Source: Campylobacterales bacterium
Lineage (GTDB): Bacteria > Campylobacterota > Campylobacteria > Campylobacterales > Arcobacteraceae
NCBI GenBank assembly: GCA_027064245.1
Contig: JAMOPZ010000003.1
Location: forward strand, 1-23,736
DNA: 23,736 bases
Direction of reading: 5' to 3'
Notes under the pieces: generated by a model
The model's input: the letters and a program-made list of their open reading frames with translations, nothing else
What the model was told of the DNA's origin: nothing
The model's database searches: none
Program-made: the position numbers and the translations under genes
Shown: piece by piece, positions 1 through 8,133 of the stretch
How positions within the stretch are numbered: the first letter of the stretch is position 1
Layout: every line of letters starts with the position of its first letter

Positions 1-255
1 ATGGATAGTTCACTAAGTAAACTTAATGGTTGGAGAGCAGACTTTGGTTCAACTCAAAATCAATTAGAATCTTCTGTTAGAAATATGGCAACTGCACAAA
101 CAAATATCAAAGCTGCAGAGTCTGTAGTAAGAGATGTTGATTATGCTTCTGAGAGTGCTAATTTTAATAAATTAAATATTATTGCTCAAGCTGGAACATA
201 TGCTCAAACACAAGCTAATCAGTTACAACAAGGTGTAATGAAATTACTTCAATAG
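1..255 (+). CDS. Flagellin, C-terminal fragment (5' end outside window)
   Basis: This is the last 84 residues of a flagellin, the filament subunit exported by the flagellar type III system. The pattern LSKLNGWRADFGSTQNQLES followed by SSVRNMATAQTNIKAAESVVRDVDYA is the conserved C-terminal D1 helix, and the final helix (NFNKLNIIAQAGTYAQTQANQL...MKLLQ) is the D0 segment that packs in the filament core. Full flagellins are about 250-550 residues, so the gene starts left of the window and the ATG at position 1 is an internal Met codon rather than the start. The stop is TAG at 253-255. The gene converges on mtnN and is followed by a strong hairpin. The family assignment is secure; which flagellin paralogue (FlaA or FlaB) cannot be told. 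Confidence 0.95.
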   Translation: MDSSLSKLNGWRADFGSTQNQLESSVRNMATAQTNIKAAESVVRDVDYASESANFNKLNIIAQAGTYAQTQANQLQQGVMKLLQ

Positions 256-297
256 AGTAGGTTCGGTTTATATTTGATTAAATATAAATATTTATAT

Positions 298-327
298 AAG
301 ACTTTAAGGTTTTTTCCTTAAAGTCTT
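298..327. terminator. Hairpin terminator between flagellin and mtnN
   Basis: There is a perfect 12-bp inverted repeat, AAGACTTTAAGG at 298-309 and CCTTAAAGTCTT at 316-327, with a six-T loop. It lies 42 bases after the flagellin stop and 61 bases beyond the mtnN stop, between convergent genes, so it can serve both. A continuous U-tract does not follow on either strand, although the flanks are very A+T rich. It is probably a bidirectional terminator and 3'-end stabiliser. Confidence 0.75.
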
Positions 328-388
328 AGAATATCAATACTTTTTATTATAACAATATATTAAAAAGTAGGTTTATCTTTAAAACTGA

Positions 389-1081
389 TTATTTTAATTT
401 ATGAATAATTTTTATTATAAAATCAGCAGATTCTTTAGCACTTGTTTCTAAAAACTTATCAAAATCAAATCCAGCATCCATATCAGCTGTATCACTAATA
501 GCTCTTAAAATCAAGCAAGGTATATCTAAAGCATCACAAACAACAGCAACACTAGAACCCTCCATCTCTAAAGCATCTGCTTTAAAAGTATCATATATAA
601 AATCTTTTCGTTTTTGATCAGCTACAAATTGATCTCCAGTAGCTATAATACCATCTATTAATTTTATATCATTTTCTTGTGCAACTTCTAATGCAACTTC
701 TCTTAATTTCTCATCAGTATTTACAAATATATCGCCACCAGGAACAAATCCATAAGGATGACCAAAAGCTGTTATATCAAGATCATGTTGAGTTAATTTT
801 GATGCTACTATTAGATCTCCTATTTGTAATTTTGGATTAATTCCACCTGCTACGCCACTAAAAAGTAAAGTATCACATCCAAATTTTTCAATCATGGTAG
901 TTGCTGTTAATGTTGAAAATACTTTTCCTATCTTGCTATATGCAATAACAACATCAAGATTACCTAATCTTGCTTCATAATATACATTTTTAGCAAACTC
1001 TATTTTTGTTATATTTGTGAAATACTCCAAAAGAGGTGTTATCTCCTCCTCCATGGCTCCCATTATTGCTAATTTTTTCAT
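389..1081 (-). CDS. mtnN: 5'-methylthioadenosine/S-adenosylhomocysteine nucleosidase
   Basis: This 230-residue protein has the full length of the MtnN/Pfs family. It hydrolyses the N-glycosidic bond of methylthioadenosine and S-adenosylhomocysteine in the cytoplasm, recycling methyl-cycle by-products and feeding the LuxS/AI-2 route where present. In Campylobacterota the same enzyme is also known to cleave 6-amino-6-deoxyfutalosine in menaquinone synthesis. Visible signatures are MGAMEEE near the N-terminus (catalytic Glu about residue 13), FSGVAGG at 75-80, LEMEG with Glu174, and AISDTAD with Asp197 as the general acid. AGGAG precedes the ATG. It is the last gene of the tolB-to-mtnN run and lies 2 bases after the preceding secreted-protein gene. 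Confidence is high. Confidence 0.96.
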   Translation of the reverse strand: MKKLAIMGAMEEEITPLLEYFTNITKIEFAKNVYYEARLGNLDVVIAYSKIGKVFSTLTATTMIEKFGCDTLLFSGVAGGINPKLQIGDLIVASKLTQHDLDITAFGHPYGFVPGGDIFVNTDEKLREVALEVAQENDIKLIDGIIATGDQFVADQKRKDFIYDTFKADALEMEGSSVAVVCDALDIPCLILRAISDTADMDAGFDFDKFLETSAKESADFIIKIIHKLK

Positions 1082-1083
1082 AT

Positions 1084-1542
1084 CTATCTCCTATTTTGTG
1101 TAATGCAGTATAAATTGCTATTTTTATAAACTTTATATCTATTATAATATGGTTTTAATGTAAAAATATTGTATTGATTTTTCATATTAAAACTAGCTTT
1201 TACTTCAATACCATTTGTTGTCCATATCCCTTGATATCTTTTTTTACCATAGCTATAGTATGCACTATAATTTTGATTAAAAATAAATACAGATCTATTA
1301 CATCTATATTTACCATATTGAAAAAGTTTTATATTATTATGTTTTATTAAATTAGATTTTTTTCTTAATTTAGCTATTTTCATATTAGCTAAAACTATAA
1401 GATCACTTTGTGGATATTTAGACTTAAATAGTTCTAAAAGTTTAATATTATTACTATTTTTTACTTCATTCCAAAGTAATGCTTCAGATGCATTTGAAAA
1501 CGAGATAAAGACAAATAAAACTAAAAAAAACTTAAAAATCAT
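1084..1542 (-). CDS. Small secreted protein with helical repeat and two-Cys beta domain, unknown function
   Basis: I do not recognise a named family. The 152-residue protein starts with a signal peptide (MIFKFFLVLFVFISFSNA), so it should be periplasmic or outside. Residues about 21-62 (LWNEVKNSNN...YPQSDLIVLANMKIAKLR) resemble the short helical hairpin seen in caspase-type and sulfatase-modifying-type secreted proteins (W..VK.S.....L..YP.S....A...I..L). Residues about 76-148 form a probable beta domain with Cys81 and Cys146, which could form a disulfide. This domain aligns with most of the gene just upstream. A longer frame opens at 1626 but lies inside that upstream gene and delays the signal peptide; the ATG at 1542 gives an 11-base overlap with it and an ideal signal peptide. 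There is no clear Shine-Dalgarno sequence, suggesting translational coupling. Confidence 0.75.
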   Translation of the reverse strand: MIFKFFLVLFVFISFSNASEALLWNEVKNSNNIKLLELFKSKYPQSDLIVLANMKIAKLRKKSNLIKHNNIKLFQYGKYRCNRSVFIFNQNYSAYYSYGKKRYQGIWTTNGIEVKASFNMKNQYNIFTLKPYYNRYKVYKNSNLYCITQNRR

Positions 1543-1879
1543 TATTTTGTACTTTTTCTGCTTTACAAAATCTATAATCTCTATTATTCTTAACTTTATA
1601 AATAATAAACATATTTTCATCACCATTTTTATCAGGTGATATTAAGTACTTTATAATTTTATTTGATTGTATCGTAATTTCGGCTTCTGTTCCAAAATCT
1701 ATCCATACTCCTCTATAACGCCTAGAAGTGTACTCCTTTTGAAGTACACTTCCCATCTCATTTAAAGTAAATATTGAATTTCTACCACCATTGTAACATT
1801 TATAAACCGAAGGTTGAAATGCATTTAAAGTAGAAATAACTATACTTAAAAATAAAATAATTTTAATATTAATTTTCAT
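1532..1879 (-). CDS. Small secreted two-Cys beta-domain protein, paralogue of the next gene
   Basis: This 115-residue protein has no family name that I recognise. A signal peptide is clear (MKINIKIILFLSIVISTLNA, probable cleavage before Phe21). The rest is one domain with Cys28 and Cys105. The pattern YKC...R..IFTLN......RRYRGVW...G.E....I......YKV..N...FC recurs in the adjacent gene as YRC..R.VFIFN......KRYQGIW...GIEVK...........YKV..N...YC, so the two are tandem paralogues. The start overlaps the end of fabD by 11 bases, and its own end overlaps the next gene by 11 bases, so all are likely on one transcript with coupled translation. The Cys pair suggests an oxidised periplasmic fold. A binding or inhibitor role is possible but not shown. 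Confidence 0.78.
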   Translation of the reverse strand: MKINIKIILFLSIVISTLNAFQPSVYKCYNGGRNSIFTLNEMGSVLQKEYTSRRYRGVWIDFGTEAEITIQSNKIIKYLISPDKNGDENMFIIYKVKNNRDYRFCKAEKVQNNDF

Positions 1880-2807
1880 CTAATTTAGTCAATGTATCTT
1901 CTAGTGATTTTGTATCACTTATATTTAAAGTTGGAATAGATTTTATAATTTTTCTATTTAGACCTTTTAATACAGCTCCATTTCCAAACTCAATAAAAAA
2001 ATCAACATTATTATGCTCTTTTATAGAGTGTTTATATTTTACAGGAGATATAAGTTGACGACCAAGTAAATCTATAGCTTCATCTTTAGTATTATAGTTT
2101 TTTGCTGTTACATTTGAGATCACATCACAATTAAAATTATTAGTAATAAATTGTTCTAAATAAGGATTTAGTTTATCAACTGCACTACTTAAAAGCTCAC
2201 AATGACTAGCAACACTCATATCTAAAACTATTGCTCTTTTTGCACCAGCATTTTTAAAAGTATCTACTAAAGATTCAAGATCACTTTTCATACCAGCAAC
2301 TACTATTTGACCATCAAGGTTATAGTTTGCTGCCCATATCTTTTTTCCAGATTCTCTTTGCTCTTTTGTCATAGTTTCTACAGTTTCATCATCTAATCCA
2401 ACAAGAGCCATCATACCAGCTCCTATACCATCACAAGCTTCATTCATAAATAAACCTCTTTTATGAACTAATTCAATAGCATCAAGATAATCAATAGCCC
2501 CCGCAGCAACAAGTGCAGAAAACTCACCCAACGAGTGACCCAATACAAAATCTGGTTTTATATCTGATCTTTCTTGAAAAAGTTTTAAAGCTATACAGCT
2601 TACTAATAAAATAGCTGGTTGAGTATATTGAGTTTGACCTAAAAGTTCATTTTCTTTAAATAAAATTTCTTGAAAATCAACACTTATCCTCTCTCCAGCT
2701 TTTTTTATCATCTCTTTTGCTATATCACTAGAGTTATAAAAATCTTCTCCCATACCAATAGATTGACTACCTTGACCTGGAAATATAAATGCTACTTTTT
2801 TACTCAT
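1869..2807 (-). CDS. fabD: Malonyl-CoA:ACP transacylase
   Basis: FabD moves malonyl groups from CoA to acyl carrier protein, supplying the elongation donor of type II fatty acid synthesis. The 312-residue length is typical. Visible motifs are FPGQGSQ (residues 9-15), GHSLGE with nucleophile Ser92, an Arg in HKRG near 117, and SHCELL with His202, matching the catalytic Ser-His pair. The frame is open six codons further (to 2825), but that start would lie inside slyD; MSKKVAFIF at 2807 fits the family start, sits 2 bases after the slyD stop and has a GGAG upstream. It is in the tolB-to-mtnN run and overlaps the small secreted gene by 11 bases. Confidence is high. Confidence 0.96.
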   Translation of the reverse strand: MSKKVAFIFPGQGSQSIGMGEDFYNSSDIAKEMIKKAGERISVDFQEILFKENELLGQTQYTQPAILLVSCIALKLFQERSDIKPDFVLGHSLGEFSALVAAGAIDYLDAIELVHKRGLFMNEACDGIGAGMMALVGLDDETVETMTKEQRESGKKIWAANYNLDGQIVVAGMKSDLESLVDTFKNAGAKRAIVLDMSVASHCELLSSAVDKLNPYLEQFITNNFNCDVISNVTAKNYNTKDEAIDLLGRQLISPVKYKHSIKEHNNVDFFIEFGNGAVLKGLNRKIIKSIPTLNISDTKSLEDTLTKLDEN

Positions 2808-2809
2808 AA

Positions 2810-3322
2810 TTAGTGATCTCCACAACTACCTTCGCCACATCCACAACCACCAGCTGCTTCTAATCCACCTACAACACCTGTTTGAATCTCCTCTTGTGTT
2901 GCATCTCTACTATCTAAAATAGCAACTGTAAACATAAGCTCTTTCCCTGCTAAAGGATGATTAAAATCTATAGTAACTTCATCGTCTGTAAAACTTTGTA
3001 CTATTACTTGAGTTGTTTCTCCATCTTCTCCTGTACCATATAAAGTCATACCCTCCACTAGATCAACACCAGCAAATTGTTCTTTTGGTAATACTTGGAT
3101 AGCCTCTTGATTATATTCACCATATGCATCAGCTGCTTTTACATGAATATCTGCATTTTCACCAACATTTAATTTTTCAAGTTCAACCTCTAATCCCGGT
3201 ATAATTTGTTGCATACCACTTATATACTCTAGTGCTGCTTGACCTATATTTGAATCTAATTGTTCTTTTGTATTTGCATCATATAGAGTATACTCTATTG
3301 AAATAACCTTATTATTTGACAT
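2810..3322 (-). CDS. slyD: FKBP-type peptidyl-prolyl isomerase, SlyD-like
   Basis: This 170-residue cytoplasmic prolyl isomerase and chaperone has the SlyD architecture: a split FKBP domain (IEYTLYDANTKEQLDSN and, later, EVTIDFNHPLAGKELMFTV) around an insert-in-flap segment at about residues 70-120, then a short metal-binding tail. The tail GGCGCGEGSCGDH has three Cys plus a His, far shorter than the E. coli His/Cys tail but suited to binding nickel or zinc, for example in delivery to hydrogenase or urease maturation. AAAGGA precedes the ATG. It lies between cpoB and fabD, the same order I remember in Campylobacter. Confidence 0.93.
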   Translation of the reverse strand: MSNNKVISIEYTLYDANTKEQLDSNIGQAALEYISGMQQIIPGLEVELEKLNVGENADIHVKAADAYGEYNQEAIQVLPKEQFAGVDLVEGMTLYGTGEDGETTQVIVQSFTDDEVTIDFNHPLAGKELMFTVAILDSRDATQEEIQTGVVGGLEAAGGCGCGEGSCGDH

Positions 3323-3335
3323 AATTTTCCTTTGT

Positions 3336-4289
3336 TTATTTTAATTTTTTAATTTTTTTAGAAGCTTTTTTTGCTTCAGAACTATCTGGATATACCTCTA
3401 TTAATGTACTATAAAAATTTTTTGCTTGCGCATAATCTTTTGTTTTTTCAAAAGCTATAGCACTATGTAATAATAATCTAGGTAGATATTTTGCTCTATC
3501 ATATAACATCATACTTGTTTTATAAAAATACAATGCATCACTATATTTTTTTCTATAATACTTTATCTCACCAACATAATAGTTACATTCTGCTGGTCTA
3601 TAATTGGTTTTTATAAGGTATTCTAATATAGGTAATGCTTTTGTAAAATAACTTTTTTTAAAAAGTTTTCTTGCATCTTGAATCAATAATTTTTTTGATT
3701 TTGTATATTTTTTTGAACTACTATTACTTATAGATTTACTTTTTGTACGATATGTTTTTTTATTTGTTTTATCTATTTCTGTTAGTAGATTTTTAAAATC
3801 TTTTCTAGTAACAAAAGATTCATTAATAGTATTTATAATAGCTGTAGCTTTTTCTAAAGAGGTTTGTAAAAGTGTTATATTTTTATTGTTTTGTTCAATA
3901 TTTGATGTTAAAAGTGCTATTTTATTTTCAAGATTTTGAATTTTTGCATCTTTTTTTTCCATCTCTAAAGAGATATCTGCTTGAAAATTTTTAAACTCTG
4001 TTTTAAGTTTATTTAAACTTAAAATAGCTTTATGAACTTTTTGACTATCTCCTGTTGATACACTCTCTAGGCCATCTATTCTTTCATATAACTCTTTTAA
4101 AGAGGAATCTACTTTATTTATTTTTTTTTGATTCTTTGATAAAATTTGTTTATTTTTAATAATCACTTTTTCAGCAGGAGTTAATCCATAAGGTGCAGGT
4201 GAATTTAAATCACCAGCACCAAATACAGATCGTTCTGCATAAACCAATGTTAAAAAACAACCAAATATTAAGAAACCATATTTTATCAC
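3336..4289 (-). CDS. cpoB: Cell division coordinator CpoB (YbgF-like), periplasmic TPR protein
   Basis: This 317-residue protein begins with a signal peptide (MIKYGFLIFGCFLTLVYA), followed by a long coiled coil at about residues 50-155 with heptad-rich Lys/Leu/Glu segments, a basic Ser/Lys linker, and three C-terminal TPR-like helix pairs (DARKLFKKSYFTKALPILEYL, CNYYVGEIKYYRKKYSDALYF, AIAFEKTKDYAQAKNFYSTL). This is the CpoB/YbgF layout; in E. coli the protein links TolA to the peptidoglycan synthase PBP1B during constriction. The start codon is GTG (4289-4287), 14 bases after the pal stop, with AGG upstream. A run of nine A (4131-4139 on the plus strand as T9) lies in the coding sequence and could allow slippage, but the frame is intact. 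Confidence 0.9.
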   Translation of the reverse strand: MIKYGFLIFGCFLTLVYAERSVFGAGDLNSPAPYGLTPAEKVIIKNKQILSKNQKKINKVDSSLKELYERIDGLESVSTGDSQKVHKAILSLNKLKTEFKNFQADISLEMEKKDAKIQNLENKIALLTSNIEQNNKNITLLQTSLEKATAIINTINESFVTRKDFKNLLTEIDKTNKKTYRTKSKSISNSSSKKYTKSKKLLIQDARKLFKKSYFTKALPILEYLIKTNYRPAECNYYVGEIKYYRKKYSDALYFYKTSMMLYDRAKYLPRLLLHSAIAFEKTKDYAQAKNFYSTLIEVYPDSSEAKKASKKIKKLK

Positions 4290-4303
4290 TTTATAAGCCT
4301 ATA

Positions 4304-4951
4304 TTATGGTAAAAGTTTATAATCAACTCTTCTATTCATTTTCCAACAAGCATCAGTTTTATCTGTACATACAGGATTACTTTCTCCAAAACTTACCATC
4401 ATAATACGAGATTCATCTATACCATCAGCAACTAAAGCATCTTTTGTACTTTTAGCTCTTTTTAACCCAAGTGCATAGTTGTACTCATCTGTACCCCATT
4501 CATCACAGTTACCTTCAAGTTTAATTTTTAAATTAGAATAAGAAGAAGCTACATTATCGATTTTAGATGCATTTGTTGTTGCTATTGTTCTCATTTTATC
4601 TGTTAAATTAAACTTATCAAAACCAAAATGTACAGAACTTAATACTATAGTTTTGCCATCAATTTGACTCTTTACTTTATAAATACCATCGTTTAAGTTT
4701 AAAGAATTTTCTTGTGCTGTATCCATAGTGCCACTATTATCTGTTGCTTCTGGTGTATAACTATTGTCAAAACTAGTCTCACTTCCTGAAATTGAATCTA
4801 ATTTGTCATTACTAGTTGTATTTTGTGTTTGATTTGTTGTATTTTTTGCATTAGCTGCAGATGCATCATATTCTACATTTTTAGATGCACAACCAGCAAA
4901 TAAACCAACTGATAATAAACCAACTAGAACATTTTTGTATGTTTTTTTCAT
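4304..4951 (-). CDS. pal: Peptidoglycan-associated lipoprotein Pal
   Basis: Pal is an outer-membrane lipoprotein that binds meso-diaminopimelate in peptidoglycan and cycles between TolB and the wall. The 215 residues begin with a lipoprotein signal peptide ending in LFAGC (lipidated Cys21), then a Ser/Thr/Asn-rich linker to about residue 95, then an OmpA-like domain: VHFGFDKFNL, LEGNCDEWGTDEYN and LGLKRAKSTKDAL, with the usual Asp and Arg of the diaminopimelate pocket (MNRRVDY at the end). The NCDEWG variant of the common HTDERG motif is what I recall in Campylobacter Omp18. An AAAGGAAG ribosome site precedes the ATG. It follows tolB by 59 bases and precedes cpoB by 14 bases. Confidence 0.96.
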   Translation of the reverse strand: MKKTYKNVLVGLLSVGLFAGCASKNVEYDASAANAKNTTNQTQNTTSNDKLDSISGSETSFDNSYTPEATDNSGTMDTAQENSLNLNDGIYKVKSQIDGKTIVLSSVHFGFDKFNLTDKMRTIATTNASKIDNVASSYSNLKIKLEGNCDEWGTDEYNYALGLKRAKSTKDALVADGIDESRIMMVSFGESNPVCTDKTDACWKMNRRVDYKLLP

Positions 4952-5010
4952 ATACTTCCTTTATTTAGGTTAATTTTAAACATTTTACTATATTAATATT
5001 TAAATTTTCC

Positions 5011-6282
5011 TTACCAATCAATAGATTGTAACTTTCCACTTTTTAAATTAAAAAGAAAACTCTTATTATAATTTACTCTAATAATCCCTAAATGACTTCC
5101 TCTTGAGTCATTTTTTATAAACAATACAGACTCCCCATCACTTGAAAATTTTGGAAATTGATTTCTTCCGTTTATAGTTAATCGTCTTAAATAATCTGTT
5201 TTTGTAGAGATTAGATAAAGATTAAAACTATTTCTGCTAAATTCATTTCTTGTTTCTCTACTTGAATAAACTATATAATCTTTATATGTAGTACATTGAG
5301 AATTATTTCTTCCATGATAGATCAATCGCTCTACTCCTCCACCATCTACAGATTTTGCAAAAATATTTGGATATTTTAATCTATCTGATACAAATACTAC
5401 TTTTGTATCATTTTCAACAAAGCTACCACCTACATCAATACCTCTATATTTTGTAATTCGTTTTTTTAATTTTGTTTCTGTATTGTAAATATATATATCT
5501 GGTTGAGAGTTTGGAGCCATTGTAAGAACAAGTTTTTTACCATCGCTACTTACATCTGAACATACTATCATACCATCACTTGAAAGTATTTTATCTATTT
5601 TTCTTGTATAAAGATTTTGTTTTATTAAAGTAGGTTTACCATATTTATATGTTGTATAATAAAAATTTTCTTGTTTTTTACTTGCCCATTTTGGAAAAAT
5701 ATTAAGTCCACCACTTACAACAATTTTTTGATAAGTAAGTGTATAATCTGCTATTACAATTTGACTTTTTCTTGATTTTGAATATCTTGCAAAAATTACA
5801 AATTTATCCATCCAATTTATTGAAGGTGCATTTAAATACTTATTAATATCAATAGAGATTTTATGTGCTAAAAATGGATATCTAGTTTTATTTGATGTTG
5901 AATATGATTTACTTAATACCAATTGTTTTGTATTGATATCATATAATTTTGTATTTATTATTATACCTTTTTGAAGACTATTTTTTGTTTGTAATAATAG
6001 ATAAAGATCTATACCATTTGATCCTATAGTTTTAAATTTTACTGTATCATTAAAATTATTATCAAACTTTATATCACTATTATTAAAATGTCCACTTACT
6101 ATTAGATCTTTTTGTACTAATGATGCTACTTTATTTGATATTGCTTTATTGGATACAGTATTATCAATACTTACAGATATCATAGGTAAAGTTCTCTTTT
6201 TTTTAATAATTTGCATTGTTGCATCAATTGCAAACAAAGAGTTTCCAAGAAGCATAAAAGCTACTAATATAATTTTAAACAT
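5011..6282 (-). CDS. tolB: Tol-Pal system periplasmic protein TolB
   Basis: TolB is the periplasmic beta-propeller that binds Pal and is released by TolA, coupling inner-membrane energy to outer-membrane constriction. The 423-residue protein has a signal peptide (MFKIILVAFMLLGNSLFA), an N-terminal alpha/beta domain to about residue 135, and propeller blades with repeated D/N-x-YIYN, FSDG/SSDG and FVSDR-type patterns (CSDVSSDGKKLVL, VVFVSDR, PKFSSDGESVLF). AAGGAT precedes the ATG. It is followed by pal and cpoB, as expected. The genes usually upstream (tolQ/exbB, tolR/exbD, tolA) are absent here; an APH-fold kinase lies upstream instead, 81 bases away. A weak promoter candidate (GATAAT at 6306-6311 on the minus strand) lies in that gap. 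Confidence 0.95.
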   Translation of the reverse strand: MFKIILVAFMLLGNSLFAIDATMQIIKKKRTLPMISVSIDNTVSNKAISNKVASLVQKDLIVSGHFNNSDIKFDNNFNDTVKFKTIGSNGIDLYLLLQTKNSLQKGIIINTKLYDINTKQLVLSKSYSTSNKTRYPFLAHKISIDINKYLNAPSINWMDKFVIFARYSKSRKSQIVIADYTLTYQKIVVSGGLNIFPKWASKKQENFYYTTYKYGKPTLIKQNLYTRKIDKILSSDGMIVCSDVSSDGKKLVLTMAPNSQPDIYIYNTETKLKKRITKYRGIDVGGSFVENDTKVVFVSDRLKYPNIFAKSVDGGGVERLIYHGRNNSQCTTYKDYIVYSSRETRNEFSRNSFNLYLISTKTDYLRRLTINGRNQFPKFSSDGESVLFIKNDSRGSHLGIIRVNYNKSFLFNLKSGKLQSIDW

Positions 6283-6363
6283 TATAATCCTTCTTATAAT
6301 AAAATATTATCGTATTGTATATATAAATGCCTAAAAGTTTGATTTAATAAAAATACAAAATAT

Positions 6364-7098
6364 TTAAATTTTTCTTAAATATCTAGTTGTAGTATAATAT
6401 AGTGATGCATAAAATATATATTTTTTAAATTTTTTTAATGATATATTTAGATTATAACTTTTTAATAATATCTTTATATCGTTGTTGCTTTTGCACCAAC
6501 TAAAAGCAATAACAGCTAAATCAAATATAAAATCCCCATTGCAAGCTTGATTAAAATCAATAACACAAGATAATTTGCCATGATAAAAGATACTATTATC
6601 AGGAAAAAGATCTCCGTGTATAATACCATTATTTTTTAGTTTTATATCTATTTTTTTATATTTATCTAATAGGCTTTTATTTTTAGTTTTTATAACCAAT
6701 TTTTTTAGATATTGTTTTTTAAATATTTTTTTATTATTTGATAGTTTATTTTTAGTAAGATTATGAAATTTTTTAAGAAATTTTCCTATTTGTTTAATAT
6801 CTTTTTTTTTAGGCTTCTTTATGCTTTGCCCTATACATTTTTTATATAATAGTGCAGGTTTATTGCAAATAGTTAAACTTTTGGATATGGGTTTAGATAC
6901 TTTATATTTTTTTAAAAGTTTTAAAAGTTTTATCTCATTTTTTAAATCTTTTTTAGAACTATTATGAAAAATCTTTAATATATATTTATTATCTAAAATA
7001 TATACAGTATCTGTTATTCCATCTTTAGTAGGTATTATTTTTTTTACATTTATAATACCTTTTAGATCTTTTTTCGTTAGTTTAAATTTTACACCCAT
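6364..7098 (-). CDS. Compact APH-fold kinase, closest to type II homoserine kinase
   Basis: The 244-residue protein has the aminoglycoside/choline/homoserine kinase fold. The N-lobe has YILKIF (ATP-binding Lys) and a following NEIKLLKLL helix; the catalytic loop is HGDLFPDN (Asp base, Asn metal ligand); the metal Asp is in VIDF. HGDLFPDN...GKLSCVIDFNQACNGDFIFDLAV...WC closely follows the ThrB type II signature (HADLFPDN...LSG.IDF..AC....YDLAI...AWC), so phosphorylation of L-homoserine in threonine synthesis is the best guess. Family members are usually about 310-320 residues; this one is about 70 shorter and ends soon after TRYLRKI, where the family continues. I count 57 Lys and only 2 Arg. 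It lies 3 bases after murG with no visible Shine-Dalgarno. A sugar kinase linked to wall recycling is the alternative. Confidence 0.7.
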   Translation of the reverse strand: MGVKFKLTKKDLKGIINVKKIIPTKDGITDTVYILDNKYILKIFHNSSKKDLKNEIKLLKLLKKYKVSKPISKSLTICNKPALLYKKCIGQSIKKPKKKDIKQIGKFLKKFHNLTKNKLSNNKKIFKKQYLKKLVIKTKNKSLLDKYKKIDIKLKNNGIIHGDLFPDNSIFYHGKLSCVIDFNQACNGDFIFDLAVIAFSWCKSNNDIKILLKSYNLNISLKKFKKYIFYASLYYTTTRYLRKI

Positions 7099-7101
7099 AT
7101 A

Positions 7102-8130
7102 TCAATTAATTATAATATCTACAATCTTTTTTATACCATCTTTATCTATAGTTTTTATAAGATTTTCACTTATATATTTTAAATTTACATTATTTAAAAT
7201 ATTTTCTAAAATCTCTTTAGTTAATTTATCTTGATCTACTATAAAACAAAGATTTTGTTTTTTTAAGACTAATGCATTATAATACTGATGATTTGCAGCA
7301 GCATAAGGATATGGCACAAAAAGTGTAGGAATACCCAAAGCTGTAAGTTCCCAAAGTGTACTAGCACCAGATCTACTTACTGCAAAATCTGCTTTTGTCA
7401 TCTTTTGTAATAATGAAGTTGAAAAATCAAATAGATCAACATCTATATCCAATATTTTATATTGTTCTTGTAGTTTTATATAATCTTTTTTTCCACATTG
7501 ATGTATAATAGAAATATCTAATTTTTTTAATATAGGAGCTACTTGTATAGCAAACTCATTTATAGCCGTTGCCCCTTGACTACCACCTAAAAATATAATA
7601 GTTTTTAGTTCCTCTCTTACTCTTTGAAAATTAAAAAATTCCTGTTTTATAGGATAATCTTTTACTTTAGAAGCAGTTAAATATGAACTAAATACCTCTT
7701 TTGCTTTTTTTGAAGTTATTTTATTTAATTTTCCCATTACTGAGTTTTGTTCATGGATATAAAAATCTGTATTTGATAATATGGCTCCAAAAGAAGCAGC
7801 AGCTGCACTAAAACCACCTACACTTATAACTTTTTGCACTTTATATTTTTTTAAAATTATTATAGAATTTATTGTAGCTTTTATTATTAAAAATAAAGAT
7901 TTTATTTTACCTAAAAATTTTTGATTTACAACACCTTGTGTAGAAAAAAAATATTTTTTATAAAGTTTCTCTTCAGATTCAAACCAAGCTCTATCTTGCC
8001 CTTTTGTTGAACCTATAAATATAATCTTATAATCCCTTTTATAAAACTCATCTATAAAAGATTTTGCAATACTTAAGTGACCACCAGTACCACCACCTGT
8101 GATCACTACTATTTTATCTAATGTATTCAT
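7102..8130 (-). CDS. murG: UDP-GlcNAc:undecaprenyl-pyrophosphoryl-MurNAc-pentapeptide GlcNAc transferase
   Basis: MurG adds GlcNAc to lipid I to form lipid II at the cytoplasmic face of the membrane. The 342-residue GT-B enzyme shows ITGGGTGGHL (residues 10-19, with the catalytic His18), GSTKGQDRAWFE, VGGFSAAAA, FLGGSQGATAINEF, HQCG and the donor-binding SRSGASTLWELTALGIPTLFVPYPYAAANHQ. Usual length is about 340-360. It lies 3 bases after lysA, which supplies related diaminopimelate chemistry, and 3 bases before the kinase gene. AGGAAA lies about 10 bases before the ATG. Confidence 0.96.
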   Translation of the reverse strand: MNTLDKIVVITGGGTGGHLSIAKSFIDEFYKRDYKIIFIGSTKGQDRAWFESEEKLYKKYFFSTQGVVNQKFLGKIKSLFLIIKATINSIIILKKYKVQKVISVGGFSAAAASFGAILSNTDFYIHEQNSVMGKLNKITSKKAKEVFSSYLTASKVKDYPIKQEFFNFQRVREELKTIIFLGGSQGATAINEFAIQVAPILKKLDISIIHQCGKKDYIKLQEQYKILDIDVDLFDFSTSLLQKMTKADFAVSRSGASTLWELTALGIPTLFVPYPYAAANHQYYNALVLKKQNLCFIVDQDKLTKEILENILNNVNLKYISENLIKTIDKDGIKKIVDIIIN

Positions 8131-8133
8131 AGT

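Noticed and set aside
1543..1626. Earlier ATG at 1626 for the second small secreted gene
   Set aside because: It lies deep in the upstream paralogue and puts 28 residues before an otherwise ideal signal peptide.
2808..2825. Earlier ATG at 2825 for fabD
   Set aside because: It lies inside slyD; family proteins begin at the MSKK position and GGAG supports 2807.
4131..4139. Phase-variable homopolymer in cpoB (A9 in the coding strand)
   Set aside because: Such runs of A are expected at this base composition; there are no long G or C tracts, the typical phase-variation substrate in this phylum.
6149..6334. Open frame opposite the 5' end of tolB, hydrophobic
   Set aside because: It is the antisense of the TolB signal peptide region, with no ribosome site or recognisable domain.
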